DNA of 64,000 nucleotides, taken from contig CAVXTW010000020.1 in the NCBI GenBank assembly GCA_963764695.1, forward strand, positions 1,116,001 through 1,180,000, given 5' to 3'. The notes under the pieces were generated by a model, which was not told where the DNA came from, ran no database searches, and saw only the letters and a program-made list of their open reading frames with translations. A program made the position numbers and the translations under genes. Positions 15,748-24,301 of the stretch are shown here, one piece after another; within the stretch, counting starts at the first letter, position 1, and every line of letters starts with the position of its first letter. This stretch comes from DATFRY01 sp963764695. Its GTDB lineage: Bacteria; Myxococcota_A; Polyangia; Haliangiales; Haliangiaceae.

Positions 15748-17496
15748 TCACAGCTCGCAGTCGACCGGCGTGTCGGTCGAGTCGACCGTCGAGTCGAGCA
15801 TGATGTCGCCCTCGCCACCGCCGCAGTCGAGGATGTCGTCGCCCGCGTTGCCGTCCAGGGTGTCGTCGCCGCCCAGGCCCGCGATGGTGTCAACGTCGTC
15901 GCCGCCCTCGAGGGTGTTGTCCAGCGCGTTGCCGGTGATGTCGTCGGTGCCGTCGCCGCCGATCAGGTTCTCCACGTCGGTGCCGACGCGGTCGCCCTCG
16001 CCGGTCTCGCCGCCGGTGGTGCCGGTGCTCGAGCTGGTCGCGTCCATCACGATGGTGATCGCGTTGGTGCGCCCGGTGTAGGTGACAAGGTCGATGCCGG
16101 CGCCGCCCAGCATTGTGTCGGCGTCGCTGTCGGCCGTGCCCTCGTCGAAGATGTCGTCGCCGTTGCCGCCGTTGAGGCCGTCGTCGCCGGCGCCGCCGCG
16201 CAGGGTATCGGCGCCGTCGCCGCCGTTGAGCGTGTCGTTGCCGTCGCCGCCGTCGAGCACGTTGGCCGCGGTCGAGCCGGTGATGATGTCGTTGCCGTCG
16301 CCACCGGTGACGTTCTCGACGTCAACCATGATCTTGTCCAGCTCGCTGGCCTCGCCGTCGAGGGCGGTGGCGTCGATGACCACCGTCACGAAGACGGTGC
16401 GGCCGGTGTAGGTCACGGTGTCGGTGCCGGTGCCGCCGTTGAAGGTGTCGCCGCCGTTGGACGCGGTGCCTTCGTCGAAGGTGTCGTTGTCGGCGTCGCC
16501 GTTGAGGACGTCGGCGCCGTCGCCACCGACCAGGGTGTCGCCGCCGGCGCCGCCCGACAGGACGTTGGCCGAGGAGCTGCCCGTCAGGCTGTCCGCCGCC
16601 GTGCCGCCCTTGACGTTCTCGACGTCGACCTCGACATCGTCGGCCTCGCTGCCGGCGGTGTCGCCATCGTTGCCGGTGCCGTCGAGGGTCACGGTGACGG
16701 CCAGGGTGCGGGCCGAGTAGTCGACCGTGTCGGCCACCGTGTGGGCGCCGCCGTTCATCGTATCGGAGCCGTCGTCGGCGGCGCCGGCCGGGAAGGTGTC
16801 GTCGCCATCGCCGCCGTGGTAGATGTCGTTGCCTTCGCCGCCGCGGATGCTGTCGTTGCCGGCGCCGCCGTAGATGGTCACCGCGCTCGCGAACGCCGCG
16901 CCCGCGGTGGGGCTGCCGGCGCCGGAGAAGACGTCGTTGCCGTCGCTCATGGTGACGACGAACACCTCGCTGTTGGCGACGGTGATGTCGTTGAGCGTGT
17001 CGGTATTGATCGTGATGCCGGTGGCGCCGAAGGTGTACGTGTCGGCCAGCTTGGTGCCGCGGATCTTGACCGCGTCGGCGGTGCCGGCGGCCATGTCGAT
17101 CTCGACGCCGACCGCGCCGGTGATGCCGGGGGAGAACACGCCGCCCAGGTAGTCGAGGATGACGGTCTGGTTGCCGGCCGCGCCGGTCACGGTCAGCTTC
17201 TTGATCGTCGTCGACGTGGCGAACGTCGGGGAGGTGCCGCAGGCGAAGCCGTTGACCACGATCCTGCCGTCGGACGCCTTGTTGATCAGGGCGATCTCGC
17301 TGTTATCCAGCGTCAGTGCCATCAGGCCGGTGCCGGCCGTGAAGGCGCACTGGCTGCTCAGGTCGGTGAGCCCCTCGCCGACCTCCTCGATGCCCTCGAG
17401 GTCGCCGAGATCCTGCTCTGGATCGTAGTCCTCTGTTGCGCATGCCACTCCGAGCACCAGCGGCCAGATGCACCGCATGACCTTTCGTATTTCCAT
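15748..17496 (-). CDS. RTX-like calcium-binding repeat lipoprotein (paralogue A)
   Basis: The 582-residue protein has a signal peptide ending 'LVLGVACATED' (weak lipobox, Cys19), a beta-rich N-terminal domain (about 40-190) and then several blocks of Gly-Asp nonapeptides such as GGAGNDSIR, GGDGADVLN, GGDGNDTLN and GGAGDDGLN. These are hemolysin-type calcium-binding repeats that fold as a parallel beta-roll on binding Ca2+. Between blocks lie segments with 'DTVDYSARTLAVTVTLDGT' or similar, and the end is 'DSTDTPVDCEL'. With a Sec-type lipoprotein signal it would be a surface or periplasmic protein, not a type I secretion substrate. The next gene upstream is a clear paralogue. Confidence 0.85.
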   Translation of the reverse strand: MEIRKVMRCIWPLVLGVACATEDYDPEQDLGDLEGIEEVGEGLTDLSSQCAFTAGTGLMALTLDNSEIALINKASDGRIVVNGFACGTSPTFATSTTIKKLTVTGAAGNQTVILDYLGGVFSPGITGAVGVEIDMAAGTADAVKIRGTKLADTYTFGATGITINTDTLNDITVANSEVFVVTMSDGNDVFSGAGSPTAGAAFASAVTIYGGAGNDSIRGGEGNDIYHGGDGDDTFPAGAADDGSDTMNGGAHTVADTVDYSARTLAVTVTLDGTGNDGDTAGSEADDVEVDVENVKGGTAADSLTGSSSANVLSGGAGGDTLVGGDGADVLNGDADNDTFDEGTASNGGDTFNGGTGTDTVTYTGRTVFVTVVIDATALDGEASELDKIMVDVENVTGGDGNDIITGSTAANVLDGGDGNDTLNGGDGADTLRGGAGDDGLNGGNGDDIFDEGTADSDADTMLGGAGIDLVTYTGRTNAITIVMDATSSSTGTTGGETGEGDRVGTDVENLIGGDGTDDITGNALDNTLEGGDDVDTIAGLGGDDTLDGNAGDDILDCGGGEGDIMLDSTVDSTDTPVDCEL

Positions 17497-17605
17497 CGCT
17501 ATCGCCCTCCGCCCGCCACTGGAGGCGGTGAATCCAGAATCGGTTGCCCCTCGAGGATCTTGAGAGGCACCGCACATCGACCGCGCGCGGCTCATCCGCG
17601 GCGGG

Positions 17606-19333
17606 TCACAGCTCACATCCGTCCTGGGACGCCACTGTCGTGTCGAGCAGCACGTCCCCGTCGCCGGCACCACATACGATCACGTCGTTGCCGGCATCGC
17701 CATCGATTGTGTCGTCGCCGGCCGCGCCATCGATTGTGTCGTCGCCGCCGGCGCCCTCGATCACGTTGTCGAGCGCGTTGCCGGTCAGCTGGTCTTCGCC
17801 CGGTCCGCCGCGCAGGTGCTCGACGTCGGTGCCGACCCGGTCACCCTCGCCGGTCTCGCCGCCCTGGGTACTGCCGTCCATCACGATGGTGATGGCGCCG
17901 CTGCGCGCGGCGTAGGTGACCACGTCCTGCCCGGTACCACCCAGCATGGTGTCGTTGCCGTGCGCGCTCTCCTCGGCGTCGAGCGTGTCGCGGCCGTTGC
18001 CGCCGTTCAGCGTGTCGTCGCCGTCGCCGCCGCGCAGCAGGTCGTCACCGTCGCCGCCGGCGAGCTGGTCGTCGCCGGGGCCGCCGGCCAGGAGGTTGAC
18101 GCCGGTCGATCCGGTCAGCTGATCGTTGCCGTCTCCACCGGTCAGGTTCTCCACGTCGGTGGATACCTTGTCGTTCTCGCCGCTCTGGCCGTCGCCGGGC
18201 AGGGTGTCGATGAGCACCCGCACTGCCAGCGTGCGGCCGGAGTAGTCGGCGGTGTCGATGCCGAGGCCGCCGTTGAGCACGTCGGCGCCGCTGGTGGCGG
18301 TGCCCTCGTAGAACGTGTCGTCCCCCGCCTCGCCGTTGAGGACGTCGGCATCGGCGCCGCCGTCCAGGGTGTCGTTGCCCGGGCCGCCGTGGAGGGTCTG
18401 GCTGCCGGCGCCACCGGTCAGGTGGTCGTCGCCGGTCCCGCCCTTGACGATCTCGATGTCTGCGGCGACGTTGTCTCCCTCGCCGCCGCTGTCGCCGTCG
18501 TTGGCGACCCCGTCCAGAGAGACCGTGACCGCCGCGCCGCGGCCGCCGTAGTCGGCGGTGTCGGAGCCGCCGCCGCCGTTCATGACGTCGGCGCCGTCCG
18601 CGGCTGCGCCGCCGGCCAGGAGGTCGTTGCCCTCGCCGCCGTTGAGGACGTCGCTGCCCGCGCCCCCGCGCAGGGTGTCGTTGCCGGCGCCGCCGAATAC
18701 CTCCAGCGCCAGCGGGAAGGCCGCGCCGGTCGCGACGCTGCCGGCCCCCGAGAAGGCGTCGTTGCCGGCGCCCATGCTGGCGACGTACAGCTCGACGTTC
18801 ACCGCGTGGATGTCCGGAAGCGCGTCGGCGTTGATCGCGATGGCGGTGTCGCCGAAGACGAAGCTCTCGCCGGCAGTCGAGCCGACCAGCTTGAGCGCGT
18901 CGGCGGTGGTCTCGGATCCGAGGTCGACGTCGATCCCGACCTCGCCGGCGCGCCCGGCGGCGAACGGCCCGTTCGAGTAGTCGAGGATGAGCGTCTCGTC
19001 GCCGGCGTTGCTCTCGGTGACGGCGAGCTGGCGCAGGGCGGTGACGACCGCCGGGCCGCACTCGTAGCCGTTCACCTGCACGGTGGCGCTGGCGGCGATG
19101 GACGATCGGCTGACCAGCGCGATGTCGCCGGCGTTCAGGGTCAGCGCCATGATGCCGGTGGCGGGCGTGAAGGTGCACTGGGCGCTCAGATCCTCGAGCG
19201 CCTCGGACGCCTCCTCGACCCCCTCGTGATCGCGCGGCTCGTACTCGCTGCGCGGATCCTCGGCCGCGCACGCAGCCACGAGCAGGCAGAGCGTCAGGTG
19301 CGCGGCGGTGGGTGTGGCGAGGCGTGGGCGCAA
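17606..19333 (-). CDS. RTX-like calcium-binding repeat lipoprotein (paralogue B)
   Basis: The 575-residue protein has lipobox LVAAC (Cys22), then the same layout as its neighbour: 'GLTDLSSQCAFTAGTGLMAL' in A corresponds to 'ALEDLSAQCTFTPATGIMAL' here. RTX-type blocks (GGAGNDTLR, GGEGNDLLA, GGPGNDTLD, GGDGDDLLR) follow and the end is 'TVASQDGCEL', like A's. The two are tandem duplicates in the same orientation with 109 bp between them. The start is TTG 19333: the frame has a stop shortly upstream and no ATG or GTG near the signal peptide. It diverges from the matrixin gene by about 190 bp. Confidence 0.83.
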   Translation of the reverse strand: MRPRLATPTAAHLTLCLLVAACAAEDPRSEYEPRDHEGVEEASEALEDLSAQCTFTPATGIMALTLNAGDIALVSRSSIAASATVQVNGYECGPAVVTALRQLAVTESNAGDETLILDYSNGPFAAGRAGEVGIDVDLGSETTADALKLVGSTAGESFVFGDTAIAINADALPDIHAVNVELYVASMGAGNDAFSGAGSVATGAAFPLALEVFGGAGNDTLRGGAGSDVLNGGEGNDLLAGGAAADGADVMNGGGGSDTADYGGRGAAVTVSLDGVANDGDSGGEGDNVAADIEIVKGGTGDDHLTGGAGSQTLHGGPGNDTLDGGADADVLNGEAGDDTFYEGTATSGADVLNGGLGIDTADYSGRTLAVRVLIDTLPGDGQSGENDKVSTDVENLTGGDGNDQLTGSTGVNLLAGGPGDDQLAGGDGDDLLRGGDGDDTLNGGNGRDTLDAEESAHGNDTMLGGTGQDVVTYAARSGAITIVMDGSTQGGETGEGDRVGTDVEHLRGGPGEDQLTGNALDNVIEGAGGDDTIDGAAGDDTIDGDAGNDVIVCGAGDGDVLLDTTVASQDGCEL

Positions 19334-19520
19334 GACAGGTCGGTGAGGCCGTGTCGAGCAGTCATCGACTGGATGCGGCGCGACTTGAGCCGGCCCCCGG
19401 GATGCTCGGCGGGCGCATGCGGTACGCCCGACCCCACCCCGCGAGTCGCGGCGGACATGTCGGGTGAGCGCGGGAACCTGCCGGTCTCAAGAACGGTGAA
19501 TCCGCGACGAGCCAGTAGAG

Positions 19521-20813
19521 ATGCATCGCGCACTGCTGGCGGCCGCGGCCATGTTGCTTTCGGCCGCGCCGACGACCGCGCATGCCTACGATCTGCAGAC
19601 GACGTCAACCGGCAAGGCGCTGCGCTGGCCGAGCGGCGAGGTCCTGGTCGAGCCGGCGATGTCCGCCGGCCCGCCGGAGCTGACCGACAGCGAGGCGGTG
19701 GGCGCGCTCCAGATCGCGGTGTCCAGCTGGCAGGCCGCGCTCTACGGCGCCGAGGTGGGCATCGCGCTCGGCGCGGCCCCCAGCGGCGCGATGGCGATGG
19801 GCGACGGAGTCAACAGCGTGCGCTGGGCGCTCGACGCGGGGGATCCCGGGGTCAACGTCGGCCTGCTGGCCAAGACCCACGTGGCCTACCAGGTGGAAGA
19901 CGGCGCCATCCTGGAGGCGGACATCGTGGTCAACGCCGCAGACTTCGTGTGGACCACCAGCGTGACCCCGGGCGGGTGCAGCGACTCATACGACCTGGAG
20001 GGCTCGATCAGCCACGAGCTCGGACATCTGCTGGGGCTGGGCCACTCGCTCGACCCGGAGGCGACCATGTTCGCCACCGGCGGCCCGTGCGAGACCCTCA
20101 AGCGCGATCTGACCGGCGACGACGCCTCGGCCATCGAGTTCCTGTATCACGACCTGCCGCCACCCGGCGGGGTCGCGCCGTCGCCGACCACATGCGCGGC
20201 GGCCGGCGGCTCCGGTTCGCCGGCCGCCCTGGCGGTGCTTGCCGCGATGCTCGGGCTGGCCGGCCGGCGTTGGCGCGGCCGCGCCCGGTGCGCCGGCGCG
20301 CTGCTGATCGCGCTGTGTGCGGTGCTCGCGTCGGAGGTGTCGGCCGCCCAGCTGCGCTGGCTCGATGTCGGCGAGCTGGGCGCGCGCGCCGATCTGGTCG
20401 TGCGCGGCATCGTCGTCGGCGTCGAGACCACCGATGTCGAGCCGGACGGAGAGCTGGCCACCGACAGCATGGTCGCGGTGACCGAGTGTCTGGCCGGCGA
20501 CTGCCCGGAGACGGTGCGAGTGCGCCGGCGCGGCGGCGAGCGGGATGGCCTCGGTCTGCGGGTCGAGGGGGAGGCGGAGCTTGTCGCGGGCCAGGAGGTC
20601 GTGCTCTTCCTGCGCGCCCGGGCGGACCGCCCCGCCATGGTCCTCGGCGGCGTGCAGGGCGCCCTTCGCCTGGTTCGCCACGGCGGCACCATCCGGGCCG
20701 CCCGCGACCTGCGCGGCCACCGCCTCCTCGACGCCGGCAGCTGGCGCTCCGGCGGCATCGAGCTCATCGACCTGGATTCGCTGCGCGACGCGCTGGCCCG
20801 CCCGGTCAACTGA
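19521..20813 (+). CDS. matrixin-type (M10) metalloprotease fused to a second exported domain
   Basis: The 430-residue protein has a signal peptide (1-22) and a catalytic domain with HELGHLLGLGH (H-E-x2-H-x2-G-x2-H, three zinc His) followed by 'MFATGG' as Met-turn region. Then comes 'TTCAAAGGSGSPAALAVLAAML' with 'GLAGRRWRGR', which looks like a MYXO-CTERM sorting tail (Cys, Gly/Ser, hydrophobic stretch, Arg cluster). In the family such a tail is the end of the protein. Here the frame runs on through a second signal-like segment ('GALLIALCAVLASEVSAAQL') into about 150 residues with 'DVGELGARADLVVRGIVVGV'. This could be a real fusion, or two genes joined by a frame error. Confidence 0.8.
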   Translation: MHRALLAAAAMLLSAAPTTAHAYDLQTTSTGKALRWPSGEVLVEPAMSAGPPELTDSEAVGALQIAVSSWQAALYGAEVGIALGAAPSGAMAMGDGVNSVRWALDAGDPGVNVGLLAKTHVAYQVEDGAILEADIVVNAADFVWTTSVTPGGCSDSYDLEGSISHELGHLLGLGHSLDPEATMFATGGPCETLKRDLTGDDASAIEFLYHDLPPPGGVAPSPTTCAAAGGSGSPAALAVLAAMLGLAGRRWRGRARCAGALLIALCAVLASEVSAAQLRWLDVGELGARADLVVRGIVVGVETTDVEPDGELATDSMVAVTECLAGDCPETVRVRRRGGERDGLGLRVEGEAELVAGQEVVLFLRARADRPAMVLGGVQGALRLVRHGGTIRAARDLRGHRLLDAGSWRSGGIELIDLDSLRDALARPVN

Positions 20814-20866
20814 AAAACGCGGCGGGGAGGCGAGCCGCGCGGCCACGCCGGATCGATACTGCATCG

Positions 20867-22057
20867 ATGCGTCCTGGACCCGCCGAGCTGCGCGCGCACT
20901 GGGGGCTCGACCCGGCGATCGCGTTTCTCAACCATGGATCGTTCGGCGCGTGTCCGCGGCCGGTGCTGGCCCACCAGGCGCGGCTGCGCGACCAGATGGA
21001 GCTCGAGCCGGTCCGGTTCTTCGTGCACGAGCTCGAGCCGATGCTGGCCGACGCCCGGGCCGAGGTGGCCGCGTTCGTGGGCGCCGATCCGGACGAGCTC
21101 GCGTTCGTGCGCAACGCGACCGTGGGAGTCAACAGCGTGCTGCGGTCGCTCGAGCTGGCCGCCGGCGACGAGCTGCTCACCACCAACCACGGCTACAACG
21201 CGTGCCGCAACGTGCTCGACCACGTGGCCGCCCGCGCCGGCGCGCGCGTCGTCACCGCCAGCTTGCCGTTCCCGGTGTCGGGCCCGGACGAGGTCGTGGA
21301 GGCCGTGCTGGCCGCGGTCACGCCGCGCACCCGCCTGGCGCTGCTCGACCACGTGACCAGCCCGACCGCGCTCATCCTGCCGATCGCGAGGCTGGTCGAG
21401 CGGCTGGCCGAGCGCGGAGTCAACACCCTCGTCAACGGCGCGCACGGGCCGGGCATGCTCGCGCTGGACCTGCGCGCCATCGGCGCCGCGTACTACACCG
21501 GCAACTTCCACAAGTGGGTGTGCGCGCCGAAGGGAGCCGGCATGCTGGTGGTGCGGCGCGATCGCCAGGCCGGGCTGCATCCGGCGGTGATCAGCCACGG
21601 CTACAACTCGCCGCGGCCGCGCCCGCCCTTCCACGAGGAGTTCGACTGGGTCGGCACCGACGATCCCACGCCGTGGCTGTGCGTGCCGGAGGCGCTGCGC
21701 TTCATGGCGGGTCTGGTGCCCGGTGGATGGCCGGAGGTGCGCGAGCGCAACCACGCGCTGGCCATGGCCGGCCGCGCGATCCTGTGCGAGACGCTCGCCG
21801 TCGAGCCGCCGGCGCCGGAGGAGATGATCGGCAGCTTCGCCGCGGTCAGGCTTCCGGACGGCGAGCCGGTCCCGCCGTCGTCGGCGCTGTACGCCGATCC
21901 GCTGCAGCTCGCTCTGCTCGGGCGCCACGGCATCGAGGTCCCGATCCCGCCGTGGCCGGGGCCGCCGCACCGCCTGATCCGCGTCTCGGCGCAGCTGTAC
22001 AACGAGATCGGCCACTACCAGCGCCTGGCCGTCGCGCTGCGCGAGGAGCTGGCCTAG
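20867..22057 (+). CDS. class V aminotransferase-fold PLP enzyme (isopenicillin-N epimerase-like)
   Basis: The 396-residue protein follows the class V fold-type I pattern: 'FLNHGSFGACP' at the N-terminus, 'VRNATVGVNSVL' as the phosphate-binding region, 'NGAHGPGMLALDL' in the middle and the cofactor lysine K216 in 'TGNFHKWVCAPKGAG'. It most resembles the isopenicillin-N epimerase/cysteine desulfurase-like branch. The residue that normally contacts the pyridine nitrogen (Asp in 'DGAH') is Asn190 here, which should change cofactor chemistry. Start ATG 20867 follows the matrixin gene by 53 bp. The stop is 9 bp from the convergent FHA activator gene. Substrate unknown. Confidence 0.85.
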   Translation: MRPGPAELRAHWGLDPAIAFLNHGSFGACPRPVLAHQARLRDQMELEPVRFFVHELEPMLADARAEVAAFVGADPDELAFVRNATVGVNSVLRSLELAAGDELLTTNHGYNACRNVLDHVAARAGARVVTASLPFPVSGPDEVVEAVLAAVTPRTRLALLDHVTSPTALILPIARLVERLAERGVNTLVNGAHGPGMLALDLRAIGAAYYTGNFHKWVCAPKGAGMLVVRRDRQAGLHPAVISHGYNSPRPRPPFHEEFDWVGTDDPTPWLCVPEALRFMAGLVPGGWPEVRERNHALAMAGRAILCETLAVEPPAPEEMIGSFAAVRLPDGEPVPPSSALYADPLQLALLGRHGIEVPIPPWPGPPHRLIRVSAQLYNEIGHYQRLAVALREELA

Positions 22058-22066
22058 ACCTGGCTG

Positions 22067-23413
22067 TCAGCCGCGCACGGCGTCCAGCTCGATCTGATAG
22101 CGCTCGGCCAGGCGGCGCACGTGGGTGCGCGAGGTGCCGAGCGCGCGGGCCACGGCGCTCACGTTTCCGCCGTGCTCGTGCAGGAGATGGATCAGCCGTT
22201 CGCGCTCGCGCTGGGCGGGCAGGGCGGCGCCGCCGTCCAGCGCGGCGCGCAGCTCCTCCGGCAGGTGGGCGGGCAGGATCTCGCTGTCGTCGGCGATGGC
22301 CACCGCCGCGGCCAGCGTGTGCTCGAGCTCGCGGATGTTGAGCGGCCAGTCGTAGGTCAGGAGGACACGGGCCACCGGCCGGCTCAGCACCAGATCGCAG
22401 GCGCGAGCGCCGGCCACGCGCGGCAACAGGCCGGCGACGAGCACGCCGATGTCCTCGAGCCGCTCGCGCAGGGGCGGCAGGGTCAGCGAGAAGCCGCGCA
22501 GCCGCCCGTACAGGTCCTTGCGAAAGCGGCGCGAGGCCACCCGCTCGGCGAGGTCCTCGTGGGTGGCGGCGACGACCCGGATGTCGACCGGGATGGCGCG
22601 CGTCCCGCCCAGCGGCACAAGCTCGCGCTCCTGCAGCACCCTCAACAAGACTGCCTGCGAGGCCTCCGGCAGCTCGGCGACCTCGTCGAGGAACAGGGTG
22701 CCGCGGTCCGCCTCCTGGACCAGGCCAATCCGGTCGGCGTCGGCGCCGGAGAACGCGCCCTTCTTTGCCCCGAACAGTTCGCTGGCCACCAGCGACTCGG
22801 GCAGCCCGCCGCAGTTGATGGCCACGAACGGGCCGGCGCGGCGGGACAGCTGGTGCACCGCGCGCGCCAGCATCTCCTTGCCGGTCCCGGTCTCGCCCAG
22901 GATCAGCACCGGCACCGACGAGCGGGCCACCCGTCCGACCAGATCGAACGCGCGCGCCAGCGGCTCGCTCAGCGTGCGCGTGCCGGCCGGCCGCGCCTCC
23001 AGATCGGCGGCCAGCACGTCGCCGTCGCCGCGGCGCAGCAGACAGAAGGTGGTGCCGATCTCCAGCGTGTCGCGCGGGCCGAGGTGCGCGCGCACGGTCT
23101 GCACGCCGTTGACGAAGGTGCCGTTCTTGGAGCCCGCATCCTCCGCGACCCACTCGGCACCCGCGCGCCGCAGCCGCGCGTGCACCGACGACACCGACGC
23201 GTCCGGGATCGCGACGACAACGGTCCGGTCCAGCCGCTGGACGCTGCGCTCCGGCCCCCGGCCGATCACCACCTCGTCGGCGCCGGCCAGCGACAGACGC
23301 CAGGGCTGCTCGTGCGGCCGCGCGCAGTCGAGCGCGAAGACAAGGCAGTCGGCCGGCTCGCGTGGAACACCCTTGCCCTCGTCGTGGAGGGAGACGGTGT
23401 CGGTGGGGGGCAC
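22067..23413 (-). CDS. FHA-domain sigma54-type transcriptional activator
   Basis: The 448-residue protein has an N-terminal FHA domain (about 35-130: 'VVIGRG', 'SVSSVHARL', 'SKNGTFVNG') that reads phospho-threonine on a partner, an AAA+ domain with Walker A GETGTGKE, Walker B 'GTLFLDEVAEL', and a Fis-type helix-turn-helix at the end ('NVSAVARALGTSRTHVRRLA'). Such FHA-type activators are typical of myxobacteria, where Ser/Thr kinases feed into sigma54 control. The sigma54-contact loop reads GAFSGA, not GAFTGA. It is divergent from the sigma-factor gene by about 235 bp. No kinase lies next to it. Confidence 0.9.
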   Translation of the reverse strand: MPPTDTVSLHDEGKGVPREPADCLVFALDCARPHEQPWRLSLAGADEVVIGRGPERSVQRLDRTVVVAIPDASVSSVHARLRRAGAEWVAEDAGSKNGTFVNGVQTVRAHLGPRDTLEIGTTFCLLRRGDGDVLAADLEARPAGTRTLSEPLARAFDLVGRVARSSVPVLILGETGTGKEMLARAVHQLSRRAGPFVAINCGGLPESLVASELFGAKKGAFSGADADRIGLVQEADRGTLFLDEVAELPEASQAVLLRVLQERELVPLGGTRAIPVDIRVVAATHEDLAERVASRRFRKDLYGRLRGFSLTLPPLRERLEDIGVLVAGLLPRVAGARACDLVLSRPVARVLLTYDWPLNIRELEHTLAAAVAIADDSEILPAHLPEELRAALDGGAALPAQRERERLIHLLHEHGGNVSAVARALGTSRTHVRRLAERYQIELDAVRG

Positions 23414-23473
23414 GGCTCATTCTACCGCGGCCGAAAGGCCTCACGCCGCGCTGCGCGCTGCCCGCGGCTTCCA

Positions 23474-23525
23474 TCTGAACAGGTGACAGGTGACGGGCAA
23501 CAGGAGACCGGAAACCGGAAATTCT
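23474..23525. repeat. ACAGG-rich intergenic repeat (copy 1)
   Basis: The short region between the FHA activator and the sigma-factor gene contains iterated words (gaacaggtgacaggtgacgg, then accggaaaccggaaa). It shares the 18-base word cgggcaacaggNgaccgg with the intergenic region at 50429-50571. This looks like a dispersed, AC/GG-biased repeat family. I see no ORF or stable promoter in it. Confidence 0.5.
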
Positions 23526-23647
23526 GATGCGGGTGCCTCGGTGCCGCAGGTCCACCTCCCTGGTCCAGCTGGTCCACCCGATCGCGCGGCAAGGGCGCGG
23601 AACCGATGTGTCGAGATGCTGGCCCCGGGCTTGCCATGAGGTCCGCC

Positions 23648-24301
23648 ATGCAGGCTTTCATCGACGCCGACCGGGCGGAGCGCGCTCGTCTGGTGGACGT
23701 CCATCTCCCGCTGGTGCGTCGCGTCGCGTCGCGCATGGTGCAGCGAGCGCGCCCCTATCTCGAGGTAGACGATCTCGTCGCCATCGGGGTCGAGGCGGTG
23801 CTGCGCGCCGCCGAGCGCTACGACGCGGACCGCGGCGTGCCGTTCGCCACCTTCGTCTACCTGCGGGTGCGCGGGGCGATGATGGAGGGGATCGGCTCGG
23901 TCGGGCCGCTGTCGCGCGGCGCGGTGCGCAAGCGAACCGGCCGGCCCGAGCCGCAGGGCCGCCTCAGCATGCTGCGCTTCGACGAGCGCCACGGCTACGG
24001 CGTGACCCGCCGCGCCGTCCACGAGCAGGTCCTGTTCCGCATCGAGGCGGCGCGGGTCGCTCCCCACCTGGCCCGGGCGCTCGAGTCGCTCGACGAGCGC
24101 GACCGCAGCATCATCGAGCGACACTACTTCGGCGGCGACACGCTGTGCGAGATCGGCTGCGCCATGGGCCACTCGCGGTCGTGGGCCAGCCGCATCCACA
24201 CCGACGCGCTGGCCCGCCTGCGCGACGCGCTGCAGCCTGCGCTGTCCTCGCTCGCGTCGGGGCTGCGCCCGCAGCGGCGATGGGCCAGACTGGCTCCATG
24301 A
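23648..24301 (+). CDS. FliA/WhiG-like sigma-70 family factor
   Basis: The 217-residue protein has region 2 ('LVRRVASRMVQRARPYLEVD', 'DLVAIGVEAVLRAAERYDAD', 'PFATFVYLRVRGAMMEGI'), a short region 3, and region 4 ('LESLDERDRSIIERHYFGGD' and a helix-turn-helix ending 'SWASRIHTDALARLRDAL'). This matches the group 3 sigma28-type layout. It lacks region 1. Flagellar genes are absent, so a role in stress or development is more likely than motility. I chose ATG 23648, which has GAGG six bases upstream; ATG 23636 is an alternative. It overlaps the pirin gene as ATGA. Confidence 0.85.
   Translation: MQAFIDADRAERARLVDVHLPLVRRVASRMVQRARPYLEVDDLVAIGVEAVLRAAERYDADRGVPFATFVYLRVRGAMMEGIGSVGPLSRGAVRKRTGRPEPQGRLSMLRFDERHGYGVTRRAVHEQVLFRIEAARVAPHLARALESLDERDRSIIERHYFGGDTLCEIGCAMGHSRSWASRIHTDALARLRDALQPALSSLASGLRPQRRWARLAP

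Noticed and set aside
15748..19333. RTX repeats as a CRISPR array
   Set aside because: The repeats are in-frame Gly-Asp codon repeats of two long proteins with variable spacing and no unique spacers.
17816..22057. 1413-residue plus-strand frame ending in the PLP enzyme
   Set aside because: It is antisense to the RTX-like gene for its first part, and the real gene starts at ATG 20867.
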